Under the pieces are notes generated by a model that worked only from the letters and a program-made list of their open reading frames with translations, did no database searches and was not told the DNA's origin. From Lithospermum erythrorhizon (Eukaryota > Streptophyta > Magnoliopsida > Boraginales > Boraginaceae): a stretch of DNA of 64,000 nt. Positions within the stretch are counted from its first letter, which is position 1; every line of letters starts with the position of its first letter. The stretch lies in assembly GCA_019722365.1 (NCBI GenBank), contig JADFUC010000758.1, positions 496,001 through 560,000 on the forward strand, given 5' to 3'. Positions 33,195 through 44,900 of this stretch are shown here, in pieces. Made by a program: the position numbers and the translations under genes.

Positions 33195-35229
33195 ATGATT
33201 AGCCTTAACAGAAGTGTTTCTTTCAAACAGAGAGCACAAAGCGTTGGAAGTCCAAGATTCTTTAAGAAAAGTTGGGTATCACGATTGTTTCGTGTTCATA
33301 TTGTTTTGGGATCAGTAATTTCCTGCTTGTTAGCCATTAGCGGTGGGTATTTGTATGTCATTCCAAATCTTACAAAGGCGTTCCACGAGAGTGGCTTTTC
33401 AGGCTTTGAAAAATTGGATAGACATTGTGATGTATTTGATGGAAATTGGGTGCTTGATGATAGCTATCCCATGTACAATGCATCGGAATGTCCATTTGTC
33501 GAGAAAGGATTTAATTGCTTGGGTAATGGTCGAACAGATAAAGAATATCTTAGATGGCGATGGAAGCCAAAAAATTGTGATATTTCAAGATTCAATGTTC
33601 ATAAGACTTTAGAAATGCTTAGAAATAAGCGTGTTGTATTTGTGGGTGATTCGATGAGTAGAACTCAATGGGAGTCTCTAATATGTTTGCTGATGACGGG
33701 GATAGAAGATAAGCAAAGTGTTTATGAAGTACATGGAAGTAAAATCACTAAACAAATAAGATTCTTAGGTGTAAAGTTTAGTTCCTTCAATTTTACAATA
33801 GAGTTTTATCGATCAGTTTTCCTTGTCCAACATAACTGGTCTCCTAAACATTGGCCGAGGAGGGTACGGTCAGCTCTAAAACTTGATGTTATGGATGATA
33901 TCAGCAAGGAGTGGATAAATTCTGATGTTCTCATATTCAATACTGGTCAGTGGTGGGTACCTGGGAAGCTTTTTGGAACGTAAGTCCTAATTCTTTCGCT
34001 CGTTCATTTTGACATTCATATGATGTTATCTTTTGGCTTTCAACTATAGTTTAGAGCTTCCATAAAGAGAGCTGTGTCTAGACTATGTTCATCTATAACA
34101 AGCTTCTGATGTAGATGTGGTTGGCAAAGTATCAGATATAACTTCAGTTCCCAAGGATATGATATGTATGAAAGAATGTTCAACGGTAGGAGGAAATACC
34201 AGTAACTGGAGAAACAAGATTTCTATGAAGAATGCGGACGAGTAAACAAATCGCTTGATGTTTCTTTGAAAAACTTCCAAACTTGAGAAAATGTGTCTCC
34301 TATTAGTTTTCATTGGAGATCGTTTACGAAAGATCTTTGCTCAACACAACAAGTGGATTCGTCTAATCGTCTTTTTACGTTAGTTTGCAGTATCAATATT
34401 ATTTAACTTTATAAAAGTAATAACAAAGACAGTTTGCAATCGATAGAAAATAGTTTCATTCTTTTAAATAGCTGGGAAGTCAAATTTAGAAGAAAATAAA
34501 TTGGAACTTTAATCAGTATCCTGACGTGGAATCTAACAAGTTCAGCTGTATATGTTTGTATCAATTTACTGACCAGTTAGAATCATATATGTTCCCCTCA
34601 CTCTAATTTCTTCAGTGACCATTCCCATACCCAGGGGATGCTATTTCCAGCTAGGTGACTCGTTGAGGCTTGGATTATCAGTTGCCAATGCCTTTGGAAT
34701 AGCTTTAGTCACGTGGAGCTCCTGGGTTGATGCCATGATTAATTCAAGCAGAACACGGGTGTTTTTCCGGACATTTGAACCATCTCACTGGAGGTATTCT
34801 TTAACCAGTAGTCTTTTCCGTTAGTTTCGCTTCATACTTTTTCCTGGTAAATTGCTTTCTAAACTCGACAAAAATCTCACTTTTGCTTTCTGACAATCGA
34901 TAAGGAACTTAACATTAAGGCAATGCAATATCACTACTCAACCACTTCAAGAAGCAGGAGGAAAAGATCAGAGCCCATACTCGGAGACAGTATTCCAGGT
35001 TGTGAAGGCGATGAGAACTCCCGTCACTGTTTTGCATATAACTCCTATGTCTGCATTCCGGAGTGATGCACATGTTGGCCATTGGAGTGATAATCCTTCA
35101 CTTTCTGACTGCAGCCACTGGTGTCTGCCAGGGATACCTGATATGTGGAATGAAATACTTCTATCGAACCTACTACCTGAGAAGGAGAACGAAATTACTC
35201 CTGTAAATGGAACTCAAATCTCAAGGTAA
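33195..35229 (+). CDS. Trichome birefringence-like (TBL/DUF231) acetyltransferase-type protein
   Basis: Three exons: 33195-33979, 34635-34793 and 34905-35229. Phases close and give 422 residues. Residues about 33-56 form a single N-terminal membrane anchor, giving a type II Golgi protein. The PMR5 N-terminal domain (about 77-130) holds DGNWVLDDSYPMYNASECPF and the WRWKPKNCD motif. The catalytic pair is present: the GDS motif at 151-153 in VVFVGDSMSRTQWESL, and the DxxH motif at 383-386 in DCSHWCLPG. TBL proteins O-acetylate wall polysaccharides such as xylan, mannan, pectin or xyloglucan; I cannot assign the polymer. The exon 2 acceptor is at CCCATACCCAG because only this keeps the TGCYFQLGDSLRL block in frame. 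An upstream AG near 34616 would shift the frame. The exon 3 acceptor (CGATAAG) is weak. Confidence 0.92.
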
Positions 35230-36923
35230 ATTTGTTATAGTGCCTTATTTACTTAATACTGTTCACCTGTAAAAAAAAAAGGAGTTAGCTTAGTAGTTTG
35301 TATGTGAGGATAAATAAGGCTCTTTCATTTAGGAAGTGACTAAAATGAATTTGTTTGTGCAAATATAGAGATGCCAATGGTCTTGATGGATAACAACTGT
35401 CTTGAGTTTTTTATGGATAACGAGTGTCCTCTGAGTTTTCGCTTGAAGGCGTATGGCATAGGAGCTTTTGAGTAGCCAAGACAGCGAGCAGTGATTGGCC
35501 GGACTATGAGTATGGTGTAATCTTCTAATCTTCTCTGAAGTCCATGCCTCGCAGCAAGCAGAGCTCGACGACCCCTTTTTGATTCTTTAGAAACTATAGA
35601 AATATACGGAAATGTAGCAGCAATCTTCTTGCAATGTAAGGCCTTGCATGTAACTATATTTTGTGATTGGTCTCACACTAATATCTGCATTGTCAGAAAT
35701 CTCTTGTTTTCAGTTTTAGTTAGCAACTACTTGAGGAGTCTAGTAATGATGCTCAGTGCACCAACTTATTGAAATATGATTATTCATCTATAATAACAAG
35801 AGAAAAAAACGAACGAGTACTCAACTAGGCACGTGAGGCTTGACGAGACAAGTAGAGGGCTGTCGGCGGACTGGATAATTCAATATCTGTTAGATACTAA
35901 ATCTGAAAAACCGACTTAACTAACCTCTTGATTATTTATCGAATCAGATTCGGATAGAAAATATTGTTTGATACCTGTGATAATCGGGCAATTACCTTAT
36001 TGAATATGAATATTGAACAAATATTTTAACATGAATCAAGTATTAATGTAAATACACGAATTTGATTTTTGGGTCAAATCTGTTGATATCTCTGCCTCAA
36101 AGTGTCCATGATAGAACCCATTTGTAGAGTAATTAACCTATTTTGGGCCTGCTCATATATCATAAAAGCAAGTTGATGCTTCATGGTAACTGTTTGCGAG
36201 TTAATTGTAAATTTTGTTTCTAGAAAGTAAAAATAATAATAATAATAATGGGTATAAGTGAGATGTGAAAAAAATGATGGGAGAGAAATATGTAAATTTG
36301 AGCTTTTCTCGACCGATTTTTTAGAAATAAATAGAAGTAGAAAATTTTAAGCTTAAAATTTTGTTAAAGGATTTTAGTTGAATTAAACCAACCAAACATT
36401 GACTATCTTGCTATGATTGTTGGCTATTGATGAATCAACCAAACATAGCATATTGCTATTGATGAGGAATCAAAGTCTTTATGACGGTGTCCCGATTGAG
36501 GAGGGGTAGGAGGAGTTCGATTGCTACTACAATATTGTGAATTACTATTTGGAATATTAATTCGATCTATCATCATGTTCATAGATTTTTGTTGGGGAAA
36601 ATGTAGTAGGTTTTGAGAGTTTGATTTTGAGAGTTTGAGGAGGCGTAGAGGCTGAAATCACATTTTGGAGAAAATAGGAGGATTTGTATTTTTTTATATA
36701 AAGGGGATCTGATTGCTGGAAATTAATGCAAAGTTTTTGTTTGATAAATAGTTTATTATTTTGAAGTGGTTAATAAATTTAAGAAAGAGCTCTAAATGCT
36801 AACTTTTCAACTTTAAGGACTAAAACACAACTTATACTATTCGAGATGAAATTGTCAATTAACTCATATTTGGAACCTTAAACACCTAAAGTGGTCTGAA
36901 AATTCCAACCCCAAAACCCAAAT
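35230..36923. other. Intergenic DNA between TBL and NF-YC genes
   Basis: TBL 3' UTR, then about 1.3 kb of AT-rich DNA with a short ATA/ATAATA run at about 36230-36250. The phrase AACCAACCAAACAT repeats near 36387 and 36435. No gene is seen. Confidence 0.55.
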
Positions 36924-37827
36924 ATGACGACGGAGCACGATGAAGACGGCGGCGCCACCACCGAAGAGCCCCACCACCCCTCACTCCCAATAAGCAGAAT
37001 AAAGAGAATAATGAAACTCGACAAAGACATCAACAAAGTCAACTCAGAAGCAGCATTCCTCATCACTTGCTCAACTGAACTCTTCCTCCAGTTTCTTGCA
37101 GAGAGATCAGCCCAGGTCAGTGGTGGAACTAGGGAGTCATCGGGGGCAGTCGACCCCCTTAATTTTTTGGAAAAAATATCTATGTCTCCCGCCTAACTGG
37201 GATAAGGAGGGGTCGGGGTGTGTGTATATTGTTGCCCCTCTAAAAATAAGGAGGTGTTTTGAATTGATCCAAGAGTAAATTGCAGAATACTATTGACTAC
37301 TAGTTTACAATATATAACAAGCATAGCTGCGTAGATAATGTAATGATTCATTTTAATTTATTCGAGAGCCAGAGAATGGAAAAGTATGAAAAATTATGAG
37401 TATAAAATCTTTTACTCCCTAGAACATGAAAATTGAAAGAACAAAAAATGTCTACTGTTGAAAAATTAAAAATGTACGTACGTTACATTTTTTTCAAAAG
37501 TTATTTGGGTGTTCTTATATTTTTCTTTATATAAATTATTACATCTCTATATTAAGTCATCTCTATATAAAAATCATGATTATGATACTCACTTCCGTTA
37601 CTGACTAGGTGGTTCTTGAAAGGAAGAAGAAGACTATAAAGCTTGACCATTTCCGCGTGGCTGTGAAACAACACCAACCCACTAATGATTTCCTCCTTGA
37701 TTGCCTCCCCAATAACACTCAGAGTGGTGAAGTGGTTCCTAAAGAGTCTCGAGGGTCTGGTTCCAAAAAAGATGTGGGTGCTTCTGGGAGTAAGAAGATT
37801 GAAGCTTTTTTTAACAAGTGTAGTTAG
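36924..37827 (+). CDS. NF-YC13/Dpb3-like histone-fold protein
   Basis: Two exons, 36924-37115 and 37609-37827, joined in phase 0 at AQ/VV, give 136 residues. The histone fold spans about residues 20-100: LPISRIKRIMKLDKDINKVN, then AAFLITCSTELFLQFLAERS, and after the junction ERKKKTIKLDHFRVAVKQHQ. The motif RIKRIMKxDxDI is shared by NF-YC, CHRAC and the small Pol epsilon subunit Dpb3/POLE4. Overall it matches Arabidopsis NF-YC13, which groups with the Pol epsilon/CHRAC branch rather than classical NF-YC. A role in the replicative polymerase epsilon or in a chromatin complex is therefore inferred. The C-terminus SKKIEAFFNK looks like a degenerate PCNA-interacting motif. Intron 1 (493 bp) carries a repeat. 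Confidence 0.9.
37116..37385 (-). mobile_element. SINE-derived repeat with flanking transposon-like scrap, NF-YC intron
   Basis: The block TGTCTCCCGCCTAACTGGGA and the tail GCGTAGATAATGTAATGATT match the RPB4-intron repeat at 3800-4025. Just upstream, GTGGAACTAGGGAGTCATCG and GGGCAGTCGACCCCCTTAAT look like a piece of a different dispersed plant element. Boundaries are approximate. Confidence 0.5.
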
Positions 37828-38667
37828 TTGTTCGTTTGCTAGTCATTTGGTGTGTAGTTCTTTTGGTGGTTTTTGTACTTCTTTGGGAATCTATGGCTTT
37901 GAAAAATTTGTGGTTTTGTTTGTGTGATATATGAAAGTGGTTAATGTGACATTTGCTTAAGGTAGCGGTGTGTTTTTGCTGAATGGTGATGGTGATAGTA
38001 TAGGATGCTCTCGAGTCAATTCGGAAACAGCCTGCATCTCCTGCGATTCACAGGAGTAAAACTGTATAGTATACGACTGCACTTATCTTGCTTAGGAGGG
38101 AATATTTTCAGAAGTATTTGGATATGTTAATGAGGATGCTGACAATATAGGATGCTTATGCCTTATGAGTTATGACATGGTTCTTGTTATACTTGCCTGT
38201 TAATCAGTAGTGTTTACACCTCTTGGAGTCTACCAGTCTGTGAATGCTTGAACCTAGTAATTAGAATCTGCCACAAAAGGAGGAAGGCTTATCAAAATGG
38301 TTTGCAAGTTTGACTACAACAGCAAAGGTTCTAACCTGTGGCAAATGCTTGGAGGGGTCAGGCTTATCTCGATTAAAACTCGAGTGAATTGTAGTGATTA
38401 TTTAAGCTATGACGATAAGGTGCCAATCAAGGGTACAGTTTTAGTTTAGTGGCATTTACTATGGGATGCAGTGAGAAGTTCTTTCTTGTTGATTTGAGAT
38501 TTGCTGGTAGGACTACATACTCGAATCAAAAGACCATGGCGAAACAAGTCAAGCTCACCATGATCAAAATGATCTCAACTCTTTAAAAAAATTCTTAACT
38601 CAGTTAAAACATATGTGTATATATCAGCACATATGCCATGTAACTAATAAAGAATTTCGACGTGCCT
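37828..38667. other. Convergent 3' flanks of NF-YC and ALG13
   Basis: About 840 bases with the two 3' UTRs. I see no open frame of interest and no repeat. Confidence 0.55.
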
Positions 38668-40143
38668 TCAATCATCTGGAAACCCTAGAAACCGATTGAT
38701 GAGCTTAGCAACTGGTGTTGCATCACCAGGATGGTATGGAACTAAAGATTCCAAATTCATTTTTAGAATGATCTCATACAGTGATTGTGGATTAGCACAA
38801 AACAAATGCCTCCTCTCTGCCAATTCTTCTGCCAACTCGCTTTGATGGTTATCCATCAAATCCTCATTCACTACTACAATCAAAGGTTTACCCAACTTCA
38901 GCGTCTCAAAAATGCTTCCTGAACCTACAGGAAACATAGATACTATTTAGGGGTTAAAGTGTTAAACAAAGCTTTATATGCATTGAATAATATAGAAATG
39001 TAATAGAATATATCTGCAGTTAACAATAATGAAGTCTCCTCACAATCTTAATATCATCATAATTGAGCAAAAGACTGAAGCAACTCGCACTTTTAACATG
39101 TTATCTCATGATTTATTATAGGAAATTTTACCTGCATGGCTGATAACAAGAGAGGACGATTTCAAATAGTCAGCTATACTTGATGAAAATCTGAAATAGT
39201 CTACAACCAATGATCCAGCTTGTCCAGCAGACTGAGAAGTAGGAAATTACACATAGTAAATTTGATAAAACCAAATCAAGCATTTCTGACATTTACTATG
39301 CAGTTCTCAGAATTTTCAAATCACCATTACAATTGATACTATTGTGACCAGAGCATTCACACTTAGTTTTGTTTTCTATTAAAGAGCATCTCAAGTGGGG
39401 TGTAAGGGGGAAGAGGGGCGGGGGGGTGGAATGAGAGGACACCATTCTTGACATTGGTTAGAAGGGGTGATGGAAGGGATCCTAGGGATGTCCTCGCCCT
39501 CCATAACAAATTACCCAATGGTTCCTCTGAACACCAAACACAAATGTGTAAAATTTCCCATCCCCTCACCACCCTCGTAAACGAAAAAACAAAGTCTAAT
39601 AATTTCTATACACTTAAGTTTGAGCGTTTTCATATAAGTCATCAAGAAAAATAAACAAGTGCTTACTTATCATGGCTTCTTTAAATGCATGTTACAAGTG
39701 ATGTTTAGTTAATGGACAAGGTAAATAAATGATGCAATAGCACATTGACTTCTTATATATAACCGAGTTGTCAACTATCCTGATCAATAATAAGAACGCA
39801 AAGTGCAATCCCATCAGAAGATGTGCAATGTTTTAAGTATTGCACATCATAATATGTAAAAATATATTTTTAAGACTAAACCCCCCCAGCAAAAGCCTGC
39901 TTCTTCCCCTTAAGGAAAGCTAATTGCAATAGAACATCAAGTATATAAAGCAACTTCAACTACCTTGTTAGGGACATATGTTCCACGGCCCATCTGAATA
40001 AGAAGATGAGTATAACCCTTCCTAAACAGCTCTTCCTGGACATTTTTGTTATCCATAGCTCTGACTAGAGAATCAAAACTGGTGGTCCCAACAGTCACAA
40101 AGACTGATCTCCTAGCTTCCAAACTACCATTCGACTCGTTCAT
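38668..40143 (-). CDS. ALG13: UDP-GlcNAc transferase subunit ALG13
   Basis: Three exons: 40143-39964, 39231-39132 and 38924-38668. Phases close and give 178 residues (Arabidopsis about 176). The glycosyltransferase family 28 C-terminal-type fold is clear. There is an N-terminal loop VFVTVGTTSFDSLVRA, then YTHLLIQMGRGTYVP, and the UDP-sugar site VISHAGSGSIFETLKLGKPL followed by NEDLMDNHQSELAEELAERR. ALG13 is the soluble catalytic half of the two-part enzyme; membrane-bound ALG14 holds it at the cytosolic face of the ER. It adds the second GlcNAc to dolichol-PP-GlcNAc in N-glycan assembly. The ATG at 40143 is used; the frame stays open for seven codons upstream but without another ATG. Intron 1 carries a strong G-run cluster. 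Confidence 0.94.
39397..39426 (+). other. G-quadruplex-type G-run cluster in ALG13 intron 1
   Basis: Runs of 4, 5, 4 and 7 G residues separated by loops of 5, 4 and 1 bases satisfy the usual four-run quadruplex pattern. They lie on the strand that is template for ALG13, so the pre-mRNA would carry C-runs. The surrounding 200 bases are far more GC-rich than the rest of the intron, which suggests an inserted element. Confidence 0.7.
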
Positions 40144-41967
40144 TTGACCCTTCAAGATCTTCAAGGTTAAACTTACGCGTAAACCTAGAAAATTGAAGAA
40201 ATAGTTGAAATATCAACAACAGCAATAAAAGAACCTCGTATATGGGTAAAACACGAATACAAGATGTCACATACTCAAGCAAGGGTCATAGTACCGAATC
40301 ACTCTTATAAGACTCAATCTCATATTCTCTACTGCAAATCTATTGCATCTTACCACCCCCACAGCCCCACCCACCAATTTAATTACAAGAATGTGACATC
40401 AAGGATATAGAGAGCCAAAGAAAAACATGTGATGTACTTCTCAATTTATAAAGAGATCATTTCAATACGAAAAGGACGCGTTCGTGAAAAAATAGGTTTT
40501 TTCATTTCGCTACGAAGCCAGATCACCCTCGCAACTTAGTCTAACACAAACCAGAGATTCTTCTACTCGCTGTTGCACTACTTCAGCTTCCAATCAACCC
40601 TATTTAAAGTCAATATCATGTACACATTTCCATTTTGCCTACCTAAATGATAAATCACTTGAACATATCCAATTGACAATAACCCAACATCTATAGTAAA
40701 GGTGAAGTGAAGAACTGAAGCCAACCAGTTGAGAATCTATTAAACTTGTTCAATAATTGGCTTTGTTCTTCAAATTATATATGCAAACATGTTTCAAACA
40801 TATCTGTATATATGTATGTAAATTCTTACAATCTTTCTAAAATCCTACCCCATCCCAAAAATATTGTCAAGTTTGATTTTCGATGATCAAAAGCAACAAA
40901 CTTTATTCGCTTAATCCACATACACTGATACATAACCTTGATTTGAATCAAAATTACCATATTAAACGCAAAATAAACTGAAAATACTATCTTTATGATA
41001 TAATTTCCCAAATACTATACAACACATACAAAAAATATTCAAGTCCAAACTTAAACAATTCAACCATTAAAATTCAAAGCTTGACAATAATTGGGATAAA
41101 GGAGATACCCTTTTCCTTGCTTAGTCAGAACCAGTAAGATCAAACATCAGCTGAGTTGATAAGTATGAGAACATTAAAAGCAAATTGAACAAGATAACAT
41201 TACATACAAAATTATAAACTTATCTCAAATTCTTTATATTCAATTAATCTAGATAATTCACCAAAACAATTGCACAAAAGTATTCAATTAACCCAACATT
41301 TTATGCAATGCGAATAAGCTAAGTAATGTTTTGCATTTATTACGAGGAATATAACATCATTGAATAACTTTTATAAGGATTGGATTGGTTGAGTTGAGAG
41401 TATTTTTTAGAGTTACGGTGATTAATTTGGTGGAATAGAATTTCTTTTATCGATATTTTATTGTTGGAATACGTAAATGCAGTTCTTAGTATTTCATTGG
41501 TTGGTGTGGTTTGCAATTATTACGCCGGTCGAGATCTACCGTGCGATTTCGACAAATAACGATTGCAGTTTTCCGTTACAAAGCGGTAACTAACCAGATA
41601 CATTTATTATATTTTTTATTGATTAATGTTAAAAATGATTAATATGCGATATTCTGAATTGTGAATATAACGATTCGTAATTAATCAATTAGAGTTAAAA
41701 TCCCAATAAATAATTTGAAATATTGAAAATTATCAGCCAACCTTCTGGCACTTTTGAATAATATTTTTTAGCGACGTTTTAACTACTAATTATGATAGAG
41801 GCAACCACGTGGGAGCAAGCAACCATCACTTCAAACAACTTTTATTTTAATTAGCCCACGATCAATCGTTCTAGAACAGGATTATTTGAGATCCTTACGT
41901 TTTAAGAATGAAAGAATTGGTAGTATAGGATTATCTCCATTTTCTGGTACTACTAAAAAAGCAAGTA
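40144..41967. other. Divergent promoter region of ALG13 and NDC1
   Basis: About 1.8 kb of AT-rich DNA holding the MITE at 40844-41107. Part may be a 5' UTR intron of ALG13. No coding region is seen. Confidence 0.55.
40844..41107. mobile_element. Stowaway-like MITE
   Basis: Inverted ends: the left CCCCATCCCAAAAATATTGT followed by CAAGTTTG, and the right AGCTTGACAATAATTGGGAT followed by AAAGGAGA. TA dinucleotides flank both ends. It is about 260 bp and non-coding. A diverged relative lies at 16838-17110. Confidence 0.75.
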
Positions 41968-44900
41968 ATGGCAGGTTCCACATTTGTTGGATTTTTCCGG
42001 CCAAGTTTATACCAACAAACTCGATTATCAATTAATAACAGTAACCGTTTTGATAAATCCAAACAACTAGGCTTGCTCATTAATAATGCTTCAAGAGTTA
42101 GAGCAAAAGCAAGCAGCTCCGCTTCATTTGAGGGTTATGGGGGTGTTTCTTCTCAACCTCAACCTAATATTCCACTTTATACTTGGCCTCATAAAGGTAT
42201 TACCTTTCTTTCTAAAACATCCTCTTGTTTTCAATTTTGTTTCTTGGGCTTTTAATTTAAATCATGAAGATTATCAAAACTTTTTAGCTTTTTACAGTTG
42301 AATTATTTTGTGTTTTGCAAAACTTGATGAAAAATATATCAATGGAAATAATTTTATTTTTATTTTTTTTCTTAAAATATTATATGAATAAAAATATCAC
42401 GATCAGTTGAAAGTTTAAGCTATGAAAGTGAAAAAGTCAATTAGATAATTTTGTGATGGTCGGAGTAATATTTAGTAGACATATAATGAATCAACATTGG
42501 GGCGTTCCCTATAAAGACGAGTTGTATGCAGAGTTGAACGAATATTATATCAAAATAACTAGGGATGATGTAGAAATCATTGGAGACATTATATTTATAT
42601 AGCCAACTCCATTTAGTGCTTTAAGGCTTGGCTTGGTTCGGTGTATACCACAGTAATGTTTAGTGGAAAATATATCGAAAGATTGTATTTTTAATGTACT
42701 TTTACTATTAACATAATAGTTTTGACTCAAATAAAAGTTATGTGTGACAATTAAGGTTGCAAAGTTTGTAACTTTTGATAAAAAGAAAGCCGCCATTTTT
42801 TTTTGGAAATGGATTGTGTATTTAATTACAAAAGGGACAATTGATTACCATATTTTGATGGTTGGGAGTTGCTTATTTCGTTCAAAGTTTCTGCCTTGCG
42901 TGAATGCATAAGTTTGATTTGGATAAAAATGATTATTTAGCTAATTTTTGTAAGACTTTTAATCTGAGAGGATGCTTTTTATTCGAACTTTGGGAGTGCA
43001 ACTGAAGATGTATTAGTTAAGGAGTCTGAATGAAGTATTAGCTTGAATTTGATGTGAAGCCAGTAGCCACAATGCCCAGGTGGGAACAAATTAGAAAGGC
43101 AGATAACTGGTTTATCAACTTTTAGATTTGGTAGATGAGCGGGATAATGTCGTAAGATTAAAATATGTGTTTTCTGCTGTTAGTTGATGGTAAACCTGGA
43201 CTTGCTTTTTCGTTTGTAATATATATCAGAAGTCCATTTATGGTTTTGTTACTTTTGGGTATGGTGTTATGTGCTCTAGATGTAACATTTATAGTCATTT
43301 TATATTGGAGACGTATCTACTCATGGAGCTCTAATCTTTAAGAAATGTAATTGCGCTGAAATAGTGTACCAGTGGTTTACATTCAGTGTCGTTTCATTTG
43401 ATCTACAAGATTAAGTATGTTATTGGCTTAATGCGCACATCTATTGGAAAATATGGTAGCTTTGACTTTGAGCTTAGGCTGAAAAAAATTATTGCATGTA
43501 ACTATTTGGCTTTCTTACTTGCAGAGACCAAGAGTGTGCATACTTGGTGGTGGGTTTGGTGGTCTGTATACTGCACTAAGATTGGAGTCCCTTGAATGGC
43601 CCGATGACAAGAAGCCTCAGGTGGGTTTTTAAAATATTTCATGTTGCACAAAGCCAGGTGCTCTTTAATTTCAAGACTAGGCTTGAAGCCGAGCCTGATT
43701 TTTTGCTATATCTCTGATTTTCTATAAAAAAAAAAAAAAAAATCTGTGCTAGTAGCATCTCTTCCGATGTTCTCCCCATTAAATATTTTTCTATAGTCTT
43801 TGTTGGCCCTTGAATTGTGTTTTTCCAATCATTGTCCTCAATATGGAGATGATTTTTGGTAGGCTTAGAAAAACTGACTCTCTGTTGGTGGCTGATGTAG
43901 TTATTGCTCACATGAAGTTTTTGCTATGGTTATGTACAGGTGATTCTTGTCGATCAATCTGAACGCTTTGTTTTTAAGCCATTGTTGTATGAGTTACTCT
44001 CTGGAGGTATGTTTTCCTTGACGAGTTCAGTCCCCAAAGGGCTAACCACTGTAGAAAAACATGGCATTTGCTTCTTAAACTGTTTACCCTCACACAACTT
44101 AATACATACATATATATATGCTGCATCCAATATTAAGATGTAGAGCAGATTAATAGAGCAAGTTCTTCTGTGCTTGGATATAATTATTTATTTTAATTCT
44201 TTAATATTGGTTGTGTAATGGTGGAATAATGAGAGTCATGTAACTTTCAAATATTTTAATTATGAGCTCTAATTAGAATGAAGTAATAACATAAACACAA
44301 TTATTTATTTAATTATCCAGCCAGTCATATAATATCAAATTATAACTTAACGAGAGGTGTTTTTATGTTTAATAATTTTAATTCACTTATTATTATTTAA
44401 TTATTATCATAGTTTGATAACCGTTATTTGAATTGATCAACATTATGTAAAATTATAATCTAAATTTTAATTAATTCAAAGGGATGTATTTTTGTATTGT
44501 TATATTCAACTTTTTATTTTATTATCATCATCAAAAGTATAACAACATCAATGTTAACTCTTAGTAAAACAAAAGCGATTAAATGTAAACATCAAACCAT
44601 AGTGAATATTTTTGTTTATTCATCTAAATGTTTAATGAAAATATAAAAATATCTCGACATCTCTTTGATCAAATTTCTATGTTCTAATAGAGTCGTAGAA
44701 AATAGAATTATAATATAATTTGATCTATAATAATTGTTTAAAGAATATAAACGGTATTTAAGTGTGAATAGTTAGGAGGGTATAGTTAGAAGTAACACAA
44801 ATTGGCATATATGTGTAGATTGGGGGTTAGTTGGTACATCACAGAAATAAAGGATAGCCACGCTATCTGTATTTCATTATCGATACAAAATTCATTTCAA

